64,000 nucleotides of DNA from GCA-2705995 sp048267965 (GTDB taxonomy: Bacteria; Bacteroidota; Bacteroidia; Flavobacteriales_G; Salibacteraceae), in NCBI GenBank assembly GCA_048267965.1, contig JBLWWK010000003.1, forward strand, positions 186,001-250,000, in the 5' to 3' direction. The position numbers were made by a program, and so were the translations under genes. Each line of letters begins with the position of its first letter. The stretch's first letter is position 1. Of this stretch, positions 17,297 to 25,306 are shown piece by piece. The notes under the pieces are model-generated. The model saw only the letters and a program-made list of their open reading frames with translations. It was not told the origin of the DNA and searched no databases.

Positions 17297-17862
17297 AATT
17301 GCTCTAAGGCTTGAACTAACTCAAAAGTTGGTAAGCCCACTACGTTAAAATAAGAACCTTCTATGCGTTGAATACCAACGTGCCCAATCCATTCTTGAAT
17401 ACCGTATGCTCCTGCTTTATCAAAAGGCTGGTACGTGTCGATGTAATGCTCAATTTCTTGAATAGAAAGTTCTTTAAAAAACACATGGGTGCTTACAGAA
17501 AAAGAAACTTGCTTGTTTTTACTCGATAAACACACCCCAGAAATTACTTGATGTTTTTGGCCAGAAAGTGCCGTAAGCATGGAAATGGCCTCTTTTCGAT
17601 CGGTGGGTTTATTCAGTAGTTGATGATTGAGAACTACAGTGGTATCGGCAGTAATTAAAACTTCGTTTTCAGTTAATTCTTTTTGGTAGGCTGCCGCTTT
17701 TTTAATGGATAAATACTCAGCTATTTTTTCGGTAGGAACCGATTCTAACACGGTTTCGTCTACTTCTTTTAAACGAATTTCGAAACGGTAACCTAATTCT
17801 TTTAAGAGTTGTTGTCTTCTAGGTGAACCGGAAGCTAGTATGAGCGTTGAATCTTTCTTCAT
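17293..17862 (-). CDS. maf: Maf-like nucleoside triphosphate pyrophosphatase
   Basis: 189 residues. LILASGSPRRQQLLKELG at the N-terminus is the Maf signature. The conserved ITADTTVVL, KPTDRKEA and YGIQEW regions follow. Maf proteins hydrolyse non-canonical or modified dTTP/UTP/CTP to the monophosphate and may affect septum formation. The start is adjacent to the stop of the upstream UbiA-family gene (sharing a base), so it is the last gene of an operon with the prenyltransferase and KdsC-like phosphatase. The codons for SVPTE carry an exact copy of the interspersed 12-mer. Confidence 0.92.
   Translation of the reverse strand: MKKDSTLILASGSPRRQQLLKELGYRFEIRLKEVDETVLESVPTEKIAEYLSIKKAAAYQKELTENEVLITADTTVVLNHQLLNKPTDRKEAISMLTALSGQKHQVISGVCLSSKNKQVSFSVSTHVFFKELSIQEIEHYIDTYQPFDKAGAYGIQEWIGHVGIQRIEGSYFNVVGLPTFELVQALEQF
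17730..17741 (+). repeat. Interspersed 12-mer CGGTAGGAACCG (exact copy)
   Basis: Inside maf (minus-strand gene), coding for Val-Pro-Thr on the reverse strand. Confidence 0.8.
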
Positions 17863-18842
17863 TAAGCTGCAAAAATTTGTCCGCTACTTACCATATACCA
17901 AGATAAAAGCGCATAGCTAACACCAATTAAAGAAACCAGCTTATTTAGGGTTCCTACTTGATGAAAGTGCCTTGCATTCTTTGCTTTAATGGTTAAGAAA
18001 ATTAAAATAGCCGCTAAAATAGATAACACAATAACGTACACTTTGGTATATAAATCGGGCAAGAAGCTGTGATGAACGTACCAAAGCAAACCGATAAAAA
18101 CCAAGTAAATAGCCGAAACTATGATTTGAGCCGTTTTTATTCCCCATTGAATGGGTAGAGTAGAAGCACCTGCTTTTCGATCTCCATCAATATCTTCAAC
18201 ATCTTTGGTGATTTCCCTTGCCAAGGTGAGCACAAATGCAAAAACAGAAAAGCCCAATACCCAAAATGCCAAGAAGTTAAAATTGAAGTTTTTAAATTCT
18301 TTGGCCAAGTCTGCGTAGCCTGCTTGTAATTGGTTCACTTCGAAAAGGCCAACGGTAAGAGGAACTAAAGCAGCCAAAAGAGCAATAATCAAGTTGCCAA
18401 TAAGCAATGAATTTTTCAAGCTGATGGAGTACACATACAAGCTCGAAACGGCTATAACATGAATCAAGGCGAGGTATAGATTTCCTGCTAAGAGTGCCGA
18501 AGCAACTCCAAGAACGGTTCCTACCGCCATTAAAATATACGATGTGAGTGTTGCTGATGCAATCAAGTCTTTGTTCAGAACCAATGGTCGTTTGGGCTTG
18601 TTGATGGTGTCTGGGTGTACATCTTGAGTATCGTTAAACATGTTGCCGCCTGCTGCAATAAGCACTACAGAAAGAACTAGCAGAATAAATTCTCCATGTG
18701 TTATAAACGACACAATATCAGTGTTTAAAACGTGAGAAAGAGCATCTAAAAATGGCAAAATGAGTGCATAGCGCATTAAAGCCATGATGATGATAATCAC
18801 CAATAAATTAAGCGGGCGAACTAGTTGAAAATACTTTACCAT
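17862..18842 (-). CDS. UbiA-family prenyltransferase (geranylgeranylglycerol-phosphate geranylgeranyltransferase-like)
   Basis: A 326-residue inner-membrane enzyme with about eight hydrophobic segments. The first Asp-rich motif reads NDTQDVHPDTINKP (about 69-82) and the second DVEDIDGDRKAG (about 221-232), both binding the prenyl diphosphate through Mg. The family includes MenA, UbiA and archaeal-type lipid transferases. Flavobacterial members of this type are usually named after geranylgeranylglycerol phosphate transferase, but the true acceptor is uncertain. It sits in an operon with a KdsC-like phosphatase upstream (7-base overlap) and maf downstream. Confidence 0.85.
   Translation of the reverse strand: MVKYFQLVRPLNLLVIIIIMALMRYALILPFLDALSHVLNTDIVSFITHGEFILLVLSVVLIAAGGNMFNDTQDVHPDTINKPKRPLVLNKDLIASATLTSYILMAVGTVLGVASALLAGNLYLALIHVIAVSSLYVYSISLKNSLLIGNLIIALLAALVPLTVGLFEVNQLQAGYADLAKEFKNFNFNFLAFWVLGFSVFAFVLTLAREITKDVEDIDGDRKAGASTLPIQWGIKTAQIIVSAIYLVFIGLLWYVHHSFLPDLYTKVYVIVLSILAAILIFLTIKAKNARHFHQVGTLNKLVSLIGVSYALLSWYMVSSGQIFAA
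18515..18526 (-). repeat. Interspersed 12-mer CGGTAGGAACCG (exact copy, reverse orientation)
   Basis: Inside the UbiA-family gene, coding Val-Gly-Thr. The only exact 12-mer in minus orientation. Confidence 0.8.
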
Positions 18843-19363
18843 TGAAAGTCAGATTGGTGATTAAACCATTGATTTTGAGCACGAAGAACTTTTTCAATCA
18901 CATCGCGAACACAGCCTTTTCCTCCTTTAAACGGAGAAATGTAACTGCATATTTCACGAATTTCGTGAGCCGCATCTTCTGGGCAAGTAGCTACACCTAC
19001 CGATTGTAGTACCTCAAAATCAGGTAAATCATCGCCCATGTAGAGAATATCTTCTTTTTCTAAATCGAATTGAATGCAAAATTCTTCTAGCTTCTCAATT
19101 TTATTAGCACTTGAAAGGTATACATCGTGGCAACCTAAAGCGAGCAAACGCTCTTTAATTTGTTGGTTTTTGCCACCAGAAATCACTCCTACTTTTAACC
19201 CTTTAAGAGCAGCCGTTTTTAGAGCGTAACCATCTTTTACGTTGAGAGTTCTTACCATTTCACCGTTCGGAAAAACAGTAACGGAACCATCGGTTAACAC
19301 ACCATCTATATCTAAAACAATGGCTTTAATGGTAGGTAACTTTTCTAAATAATGCTTTTTCAT
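18836..19363 (-). CDS. KdsC-like HAD phosphatase
   Basis: A 175-residue compact HAD-superfamily hydrolase without a cap domain. The nucleophile motif is LDIDGVLTDG (about 17-26), motif II lies in GVISGG, and motif III/IV is GDDLPDFEV. It is closest to 3-deoxy-D-manno-octulosonate 8-phosphate phosphatase (KdsC), which acts in lipopolysaccharide Kdo synthesis. A different sugar-phosphate substrate remains possible. It is the second gene of the DUF2520-HAD-UbiA-Maf operon and overlaps the prenyltransferase gene by 7 bases. Confidence 0.85.
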   Translation of the reverse strand: MKKHYLEKLPTIKAIVLDIDGVLTDGSVTVFPNGEMVRTLNVKDGYALKTAALKGLKVGVISGGKNQQIKERLLALGCHDVYLSSANKIEKLEEFCIQFDLEKEDILYMGDDLPDFEVLQSVGVATCPEDAAHEIREICSYISPFKGGKGCVRDVIEKVLRAQNQWFNHQSDFQW

Positions 19364-19397
19364 TCGAGAAGTTTAAGAGACCGAAAATATAGAAACT

Positions 19398-20168
19398 TTA
19401 TGCGTTGTGCTGGCGAATACTTTCGCTAATTGCCAAATAGATAGCGGCATAGTCGGGGTGTTTTTCAAGCATTTTTAAATGTTCTTGAATTACTTCGGTA
19501 TCGTTTCTTTTGGCAGGACCCGTTTGCGTTCTTGCGGGATGATCTAATTTTATTTTTTGAATGGTCTCTTCTACTAAAGGTTGTAAAAGATCGAAAGATA
19601 GACCTTCGCGTTCCATCAATTCTGCGGCAATTCTATAAATGTGATTGCTGAAGTTGTTAACGAAAACGGCTGCTAAATGTACCTTTTTTCTATTGGCAGA
19701 ATTAGCGGTATTTACATGAAGCGACAGTTCGGTAGCTACTTGCAACAATACCGTTTCTGTTGTAGAGTTAGAAGCTTCTATTAAAAAGGGAATTTTCTTT
19801 AAATCGAGTTCTTTTTCTTTGTTGAACGTTTGCAGTGGATAAAAAACACCCGTATTCTCAGAAGATTGCCGAAGAATATCTAATGAAATAGTGCCAGAAG
19901 TGTGGGCAATAATTCCATTTACCTTCAGTTTTTTGGCCACGTTTTTAATTTCATCGTCTTTAATTGCGATGAGGTAAATATCAGAATCTGGTTTCAGTTC
20001 TTCTACAGTTCTAACCGCTTCACAATTCAGTGAATTAGCCAATTGCAGCGAATTAATAAACGATCGTCCTACTACTTCACGAATCGTGTGACCATTGGCT
20101 TGAATTCCCTTTGTTAAGTGCGTGGCCACATTTCCAGAACCGATAATTGAGAAGGTATATTTTCTCAT
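19398..20168 (-). CDS. Rossmann-fold/DUF2520 protein
   Basis: 256 residues. The N-terminal dinucleotide-binding motif is FSIIGSGNVATHLTKG (about 5-20), followed by the DUF2520 helical domain (about 125-256) with KKVHLAAVFVNNFSNH. The architecture is that of NADP-dependent reductases such as ketopantoate or pyrroline-5-carboxylate reductase, but the substrate of this family is not known. It is the first gene of the operon continuing into the KdsC-like, UbiA and Maf genes, and lies downstream of ccmF on the same strand. Confidence 0.8.
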   Translation of the reverse strand: MRKYTFSIIGSGNVATHLTKGIQANGHTIREVVGRSFINSLQLANSLNCEAVRTVEELKPDSDIYLIAIKDDEIKNVAKKLKVNGIIAHTSGTISLDILRQSSENTGVFYPLQTFNKEKELDLKKIPFLIEASNSTTETVLLQVATELSLHVNTANSANRKKVHLAAVFVNNFSNHIYRIAAELMEREGLSFDLLQPLVEETIQKIKLDHPARTQTGPAKRNDTEVIQEHLKMLEKHPDYAAIYLAISESIRQHNA

Positions 20169-20204
20169 AAAAAATTGATTTTTAATAGAAAAAGGCCAAT
20201 TTGA

Positions 20205-22619
20205 CTAAGCTTGCTTTCGTTTACCTGCAATGCGTGTTACAATGGCTAAGAGGGTACCCAAAATCATTAAAATAGAGCCGATCCACAAGATGTTGATAAA
20301 CGGAAAAATCGAAGCTTTCATAATAATGAATTCTTTGATTTTGTTCTTGGCTTCATACACTTTGATGCCAATTTTTTCATTTTCCGGATCAATTTCAAAT
20401 AATTCTAACTTCAGCCCAATCTTGTCTACATCATCAGCAAAAGTGATGGGTCGTGTTCCTACCGCAGCAAAATGAGGTTTAACCGTATGCATCTCTGTAT
20501 CAAAATCGTAAACAACCAATTGAGCTTGCACCAATAAATCTTTTTCGGTTAAGTTGAATTCTTTCTTTTTATCGAGGTCGTCTATTCCGCGTATACCTTG
20601 CAAAACAATTATGGCATTGCTAGCATAGATTGTATCACCAATATCTATACGGTGTTCTTCTGGCTCGTTGTAACGCTCGGTTTCTACCTCGCGGTCGTCA
20701 ATTTCTGCATACGTAACATGGGTAAAAATGTCTTTATCCCAGAAGCGCTTGGTAGAAGGTTCTGCTACATTTCCCATGCGGTTATTGAGCTGAACAAACG
20801 GACTTAAAGAGAATTGGTAATTGTTGTCGCTATCAAGATAATCTACTTGATAATACACGTAAATACCTTCTTTTTCTTTACCGCGATACACCACGTTGTA
20901 GTCGCCCATTTTGGTGGTGTCGTCTAACATTAACAGCGTATTTTCAAAATTCTTATACGCTGTATCGAGTGTGGTTAAATCGTAACGTGTAGAGTTTTTT
21001 GAAATGGTTTCTTGTTTTCCCATCGATATGAGTGAGCCCAATAAAATCATGGCAAACCCGATATGAGCAATGTTAGAGCCCACTTTTGAATACGCAGTTT
21101 TTATCACCTTAAACAAGTAAGAAATGTTTGAAATGATGGCGTAAAGAGAAAACAACAGCAATAACAAGTATAATTTGTTATTCATTTCTAGGCTAATGCC
21201 AATAAGAATGGTTAAAGCCAGTGAAATAATCAAGTCTCTCAATAAGGTAGGAACCAATTTGCGTAAATCGGTGCGCTTATAGTTAAGGTGTTGAGAAACC
21301 CCCATTACCAAAGCAATAATTACGGCAATGGGTAATTGCCATTTGTTATAATGCTCTTCAGGGTCTGCAGGTGGCGCTAAGTCTAGGCCAAACAATTTAT
21401 TCCATACAGGAATAGAAGTAGAAAAAATGATTTGGAAGGCCGAAATTAAGAGAACCAAACTTCCTAAAAACATCCAGAACTCGCGGCTCCAAAGCGGATC
21501 TTCTTTTTTGTTTTTAGGCATTTCTTTCGCTCTGGCTACAATTAGGCCAATAGAAAGTAGACCGTAAAATCCAAAGTAAAACACCAACTGACCGCTTAAG
21601 CCTAAATCGGTAAAAGCGTGAACCGATGTTTCACCTAAAACACCTGATTTTGTTAAAAAGGTAGAATACAAAATCAAGAAAAAGGTGAGCGTAGTTAAAA
21701 TGAATAACCAAAGAAGTGAAGTTCCTTTGCTTTTGTGAATTAGCATTAAGTGTCCGGCTCCTACCAAGGTTAACCAAGGTACAAGAGAGGCATTTTCTAC
21801 AGGATCCCACGCCCAGAAACCACCAAAACTCAACGATTCGTAGGCCCAAGCTCCTCCCATTAAAATCCCGGTTCCTAATAAAACAATACCGAAAAACGTC
21901 CACGGTAAAGCGGGCTGTAACCATTGTTGGTATTGTCTTGTCCATAAGCCGGCAATCGCAAAAGCAAACGGAACTAAAGTTGCGGCAAAACCTAAGAATA
22001 GAGTAGGCGGGTGAATCGTCATCCAGTAATTTTGAAGTAACGGATTAAGACCTCTACCATCTAACGTGTCTAGGTAGTTGGCACTTCTAAACATGGGTAA
22101 ATTCAAGAAATCGGGATGTTCTCTCAAAAGAACCGTAAAAGGGTTACTACCAATTTTATGTTCTAGAACATAGATACCCAAAAGCATGCTCAACAAGAAT
22201 ACCTGAACTGAGCTGAACACAGCCATTACGGGTTGTTCCCATTTTTTGGCAGTGTAAATAAGTACGTTGCCCAGAACCGCATGCCAAAAGAGCCATAAAA
22301 TAGTAGATCCTTCTTGCCCTTCCCAGAAGCTCGAAAGAATGTATTTCATGGGCATTTCACTGTTCGAGTGTTGCCATACGTAATGGTACTCGAACTGATG
22401 GGTAGCTAGCATGTAGAGTAGGGTTCCTACAATACCAAAAATAGCTACAGAATGTGCGTGAAAAGAAAAACGACCAATTTTTCGCCAAGTAGAATCGTTC
22501 GATTGGGTGCCCAATGCGTAAGCAATAGTAGCCAAAAGCGCGGTGGTGAAGCCTGTAACAACAAACGTATTACCTAATTGACCAATAAAAAGGTTTTCAC
22601 CGATGTAATTGATGTCCAT
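20205..22619 (-). CDS. ccmF: Cytochrome c maturation protein / haem lyase subunit CcmF
   Basis: 804 residues with about 14-15 membrane segments. The tryptophan-rich haem-binding WWD region reads GGFWAWDPVENASLVPWL (about 266-283). Histidines around the membrane face (HPPTLFLG, VHAFTDLG) match the family. The C-terminal half carries a large periplasmic domain (about 515-770) before a last membrane helix. It is longer than E. coli CcmF (about 650), as is usual in Bacteroidota. It attaches haem to apocytochrome c outside the cytoplasmic membrane, receiving it from CcmE. It is the last gene of the ccmBC-(D)-E-F cluster; the gap to ccmE is 42 bases. Confidence 0.93.
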   Translation of the reverse strand: MDINYIGENLFIGQLGNTFVVTGFTTALLATIAYALGTQSNDSTWRKIGRFSFHAHSVAIFGIVGTLLYMLATHQFEYHYVWQHSNSEMPMKYILSSFWEGQEGSTILWLFWHAVLGNVLIYTAKKWEQPVMAVFSSVQVFLLSMLLGIYVLEHKIGSNPFTVLLREHPDFLNLPMFRSANYLDTLDGRGLNPLLQNYWMTIHPPTLFLGFAATLVPFAFAIAGLWTRQYQQWLQPALPWTFFGIVLLGTGILMGGAWAYESLSFGGFWAWDPVENASLVPWLTLVGAGHLMLIHKSKGTSLLWLFILTTLTFFLILYSTFLTKSGVLGETSVHAFTDLGLSGQLVFYFGFYGLLSIGLIVARAKEMPKNKKEDPLWSREFWMFLGSLVLLISAFQIIFSTSIPVWNKLFGLDLAPPADPEEHYNKWQLPIAVIIALVMGVSQHLNYKRTDLRKLVPTLLRDLIISLALTILIGISLEMNNKLYLLLLLFSLYAIISNISYLFKVIKTAYSKVGSNIAHIGFAMILLGSLISMGKQETISKNSTRYDLTTLDTAYKNFENTLLMLDDTTKMGDYNVVYRGKEKEGIYVYYQVDYLDSDNNYQFSLSPFVQLNNRMGNVAEPSTKRFWDKDIFTHVTYAEIDDREVETERYNEPEEHRIDIGDTIYASNAIIVLQGIRGIDDLDKKKEFNLTEKDLLVQAQLVVYDFDTEMHTVKPHFAAVGTRPITFADDVDKIGLKLELFEIDPENEKIGIKVYEAKNKIKEFIIMKASIFPFINILWIGSILMILGTLLAIVTRIAGKRKQA

Positions 22620-22661
22620 ATAATTACCTTGATAGTAGGTGAGAATAAATAAATACTGAAA

Positions 22662-23102
22662 TTAAAGAGAGGCGCTTTTCTTTTGATCGTCTAGCTTTTG
22701 CATCTCTTCAGGAGATAAGAATTTGTCTCCGTTTTCATCGTTGTATTTCGAAGGACATTTCATAAGAATTTCACGAGCATGAAAAGCTTCTCCTTCTGCT
22801 TTTCCAATTAATACAATCTGCTCAGATCGCTCAAAATCTTGAGGCTTTGCCTTGTAAAGGTGAACCAGTTTCTCTTCTCCATCGTTATCTACCATGTAAA
22901 AAGAGAATTTATCAGCATTTACGCTGGGGTTGTAGACCGTTTCTTTGTCTTTGTTTAACTGACCTACAACGTGGTATTCTTTGCCAGAATTTGAGAAAGC
23001 TTCGTCAAAATCTGCATACGTACTGCTATCGTACAGCGTGCTTAAGATGGCACCAATGGCTACGGCAATAATGATTATGCCTAAAATATGTGACTTTTTC
23101 AT
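22662..23102 (-). CDS. ccmE: Periplasmic haem chaperone CcmE, CxxxY type
   Basis: 146 residues: one N-terminal membrane anchor (about 5-25) and an OB-fold domain (about 40-125) with YHVVGQL, FSFYMVDNDGEEKLVHLYK and IVLIGKAEG. The haem-attachment site, HxxxY in E. coli, reads KCPSKY here, a CxxxY motif. Cysteine variants are known from archaea and Desulfovibrio, in systems that lack CcmH. It carries haem from CcmC to CcmF. It overlaps the small CcmD-like gene by four bases. Confidence 0.88.
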   Translation of the reverse strand: MKKSHILGIIIIAVAIGAILSTLYDSSTYADFDEAFSNSGKEYHVVGQLNKDKETVYNPSVNADKFSFYMVDNDGEEKLVHLYKAKPQDFERSEQIVLIGKAEGEAFHAREILMKCPSKYNDENGDKFLSPEEMQKLDDQKKSASL

Positions 23103-23332
23103 TTCTTAATATCTTCAATCTCGTTTTCCAATCTTCCTACTTTTCTATCGATGGCAATTAAGTACACGATAATGCCAACAAAAATCACAGTTAATACGGC
23201 TACTACTACGTAGATTTTACCGTTAGATCTCATTACATCAGCCATTTCTGGCGATTGCGCTTGCAACAATGTGCTTTGTAAAAACACCAGTAGGAACCCG
23301 AATGTTTTTGCTATTAAACGTTTCAACTTCAT
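23099..23332 (-). CDS. Small CcmD-like membrane protein
   Basis: 77 residues: an N-terminal hydrophobic signal (FGFLLVFLQSTLLQAQ), a second hydrophobic helix (about 44-62) and a charged tail (DRKVGRLENEIEDIKK) typical of CcmD. It is placed between ccmC (0 bases apart) and ccmE (4-base overlap), where ccmD belongs. CcmD releases holo-CcmE from CcmC. Similarity is limited because the family is short and divergent; the position is the strongest evidence. Confidence 0.7.
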   Translation of the reverse strand: MKLKRLIAKTFGFLLVFLQSTLLQAQSPEMADVMRSNGKIYVVVAVLTVIFVGIIVYLIAIDRKVGRLENEIEDIKK

Positions 23333-24028
23333 TTAATTATCCAAGTTTAATCGATCATCAATCTGATCTTTAATGGCAATCATTCTCAACTTAATATTCA
23401 TAAGCCAAACGCCCAAGAGGGTCCAACCAATAATTGCCGGATAAAACACTAATCTCATGGTGGAGTCAAGATCATCTTCATACGCAGAAAAACCGGGGTT
23501 ACCACCATTTCCAGGGTGTAAAGAATCAGTCATTCTTGGCAATACCACCAAGAACACAATTAGCATTACAAAAGCGAAGATGTTGTAAACAGCGCCAATT
23601 TTGGCTCTTTTCTGCTCTTCGTCCATCGAGTTGCGAAGCACCAAATAGGCCAAATAAATAAGTAAGGTAACTGCTGCACCATTTAATTTAGGGTCGCTCA
23701 CCCAATACGTTCCCCACGTAAATTTAGCCCAAATGCTTCCGGTTATAATTCCAAGAGTTCCTAATAGCAGACCAACTTGCGCTCCTACCAAGGCGAGATC
23801 ATCGAACTTTTTTTGATAACCGTTTAAGTAGCGAATACTGTTTACAAAAGAAACCGTCATAATAATCATCATGCTGAACCACATGGTTACGTGAAAGTAT
23901 AAATTACGTATGGTTTCGTTGAGAATATCAAGACGTGGAACATCGATTAACAAGCCACCCACAATCGTGTAAAGCACTAAAGCAATGCTTAAAAATTTCC
24001 ACCAATTTTTTTGTAATCCACCCCTCAT
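23333..24028 (-). CDS. ccmC: Haem exporter protein CcmC
   Basis: 231 residues, six membrane segments. The WWD haem-handling motif appears as WGTYWVSDPKLNGAAVTLL (about 105-123), flanked by histidines (NLYFHVTMWFSMM and SLHPG). It loads haem onto CcmE. It is preceded by ccmB with a one-base gap and followed directly by the CcmD-like gene. Confidence 0.92.
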   Translation of the reverse strand: MRGGLQKNWWKFLSIALVLYTIVGGLLIDVPRLDILNETIRNLYFHVTMWFSMMIIMTVSFVNSIRYLNGYQKKFDDLALVGAQVGLLLGTLGIITGSIWAKFTWGTYWVSDPKLNGAAVTLLIYLAYLVLRNSMDEEQKRAKIGAVYNIFAFVMLIVFLVVLPRMTDSLHPGNGGNPGFSAYEDDLDSTMRLVFYPAIIGWTLLGVWLMNIKLRMIAIKDQIDDRLNLDN

Positions 24029-24029
24029 T

Positions 24030-24686
24030 TTAATCGCGCCAAATGTACGGAAATAACAGATAAGAGAGCGCTACAACTATCACATTCAATAGCAATAACA
24101 CCCCGATATATTTATAGTTAACAGACCAGCTAATGCCGTCTACTGCGTTTTTCGAAAAAGTAATAAGTGTAATCAATAATGGCAATATTATAGGGAAACC
24201 TAAAATGCTCATTAAGGTTACGTTGTTGTTAGTTTGTGCAGCAATTGCAGAGATTAAAGTGAGCGAAGAGCTAAAGCCAAGTGCACCTAACACCAAGGCC
24301 AACAAAAACATCGATTGGTTTTCTACCATGTTGCCAATTAGAAGGCTGTAAATTACATAGCTGAGCAACGACAAAACGGTAACCGTAACCCCGTTATAGA
24401 TAATTTTCGCTAAAATAATAGACTGCGGAGCAGCCAATGTGTATAGGTAAAGTGTTTTGCCCGCAGTTTCTTCGTTAAAACTTCTGGCAATGGCACTTGT
24501 TGCAGCAAAGAGAAGTATAATCCAAAGCAAGGCATTCCAAACAGGAATCGAAACAACTTCTTTAAACGATAAATACGCCACAAAAATGGTAGAAATCACA
24601 TACAACAACATACCGCCAAACGCAGCTTTTGTGCGCCACTCGAGCAGTAAGTCTTTCTTTGTTAGTTGTATAATCTCTTTTACCAA
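24030..24686 (-). CDS. ccmB: Haem exporter protein CcmB
   Basis: 218 residues with six hydrophobic segments. It begins with IIQLTKKDLLLEWRTKAAFGGMLLY, a typical CcmB N-terminus, and has a conserved FNEETAGKTLYLYTLAAP segment after helix 2. It is the membrane part of the CcmAB ABC unit needed to release holo-CcmE. No ccmA ATPase gene lies in this cluster, though a stand-alone ABC ATPase is encoded at 26277. It is first of the ccm operon, with a good promoter 25-50 bases upstream. Confidence 0.9.
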   Translation of the reverse strand: MVKEIIQLTKKDLLLEWRTKAAFGGMLLYVISTIFVAYLSFKEVVSIPVWNALLWIILLFAATSAIARSFNEETAGKTLYLYTLAAPQSIILAKIIYNGVTVTVLSLLSYVIYSLLIGNMVENQSMFLLALVLGALGFSSSLTLISAIAAQTNNNVTLMSILGFPIILPLLITLITFSKNAVDGISWSVNYKYIGVLLLLNVIVVALSYLLFPYIWRD

Positions 24687-24711
24687 TTTTCGTGTTGTTT
24701 CAAGAATTTTG

Positions 24712-24738
24712 CAAATTTAAGCCTTTCAACGAGCACAA
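24712..24738 (-). promoter_or_regulatory. Promoter of the ccm operon
   Basis: On the minus strand TTG-N16-TAAATTTG fits the Bacteroidota -33/-7 consensus (TTG, TAnnTTTG). The -7 box ends 26 bases before the ccmB ATG. Confidence 0.6.
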
Positions 24739-24755
24739 CATATAGAACTGTAATA

Positions 24756-25235
24756 ATGACAAATATTTATGATTTTAAGGTCAATAACATCGATGGCCAA
24801 CTGATCGACTTCTCTCAATTCAAAGGCAAAAAACTAATGGTGGTAAATGTGGCAAGCGAATGCGGTTTAACCCCTCAATACGAGCAGCTTGAAGAACTTT
24901 ATCAGCAAATGGACAGAGAAAAGTTCGAAATAATCGCTTTTCCAGCTAACGATTTCGCAGGGCAGGAACCCGGTTCCAACCAAGAAATAAAAATCTTTTG
25001 CACTACAGAGTACAATGTTTCTTTTACCATGATGGAGAAGATCTCTGTGAAAGGAGAAAACCAACATCCCATTTATCAATGGCTCACCAATGCTGCGCAA
25101 AACGGAGTGGCGGATGCAGAAGTAACCTGGAATTTTCAAAAATTCTTAATCGATGAAAACGGTCAGTGGGTAAAATCAATATCTCCCCAAACTCTTCCGA
25201 TTGATAACGAAGTGTTAAGCTGGTTAGAAGAATAA
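24756..25235 (+). CDS. Glutathione peroxidase-family thiol peroxidase
   Basis: 159 residues from the ATG at 24756; earlier in-frame sequence overlaps the ccm promoter and is unlikely to be coding. It has the family motifs NVASECGLTPQYEQLEEL (peroxidatic Cys, not selenocysteine), FPANDFAGQEPGSNQEI and the active-site WNFQKFLID. It reduces hydrogen peroxide or lipid hydroperoxides, probably with thioredoxin or bacillithiol-type donors, because glutathione is not expected here. It is followed by bshB1 for bacillithiol synthesis, consistent with a thiol-redox neighbourhood. Confidence 0.92.
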   Translation: MTNIYDFKVNNIDGQLIDFSQFKGKKLMVVNVASECGLTPQYEQLEELYQQMDREKFEIIAFPANDFAGQEPGSNQEIKIFCTTEYNVSFTMMEKISVKGENQHPIYQWLTNAAQNGVADAEVTWNFQKFLIDENGQWVKSISPQTLPIDNEVLSWLEE

Positions 25236-25262
25236 TTGCTTCGAACTAGAGTTTTACATTTG
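25236..25262 (+). promoter_or_regulatory. Promoter of bshB1
   Basis: TTG (25236-25238), 16 bases, then TACATTTG (25255-25262): the same spacing as the ccm and gldF promoters. The expected transcription start falls inside the adjacent palindrome. Confidence 0.6.
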
Positions 25263-25265
25263 CAC

Positions 25266-25283
25266 TACATGTAGCTACATGTA
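25266..25283. promoter_or_regulatory. Perfect 18-bp palindrome at the bshB1 transcription start
   Basis: TACATGTAGCTACATGTA reads the same on both strands. It begins 4 bases after the -7 element, where a bound repressor would block initiation. No regulator is identified. Confidence 0.6.
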
Positions 25284-25306
25284 AAAACACAATCAATCAA
25301 CAACAC

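Noticed and set aside
1310..17698. GGTAGGCAGCCG (1310) and GGTAGGCTGCCG (17686) as further copies of the interspersed word
   Set aside because: They differ at several central positions; counting them would weaken the definition of the word.
21631..22006. Open frames overlapping ccmF on other frames and the opposite strand
   Set aside because: They lie over the conserved haem-binding core of CcmF, have no family resemblance and no promoter.
24964..24977. GGAACC-C-GGTTCC inverted repeat in the peroxidase gene
   Set aside because: It encodes the conserved Glu-Pro-Gly-Ser-Asn loop of the family, so coding constraint explains it.
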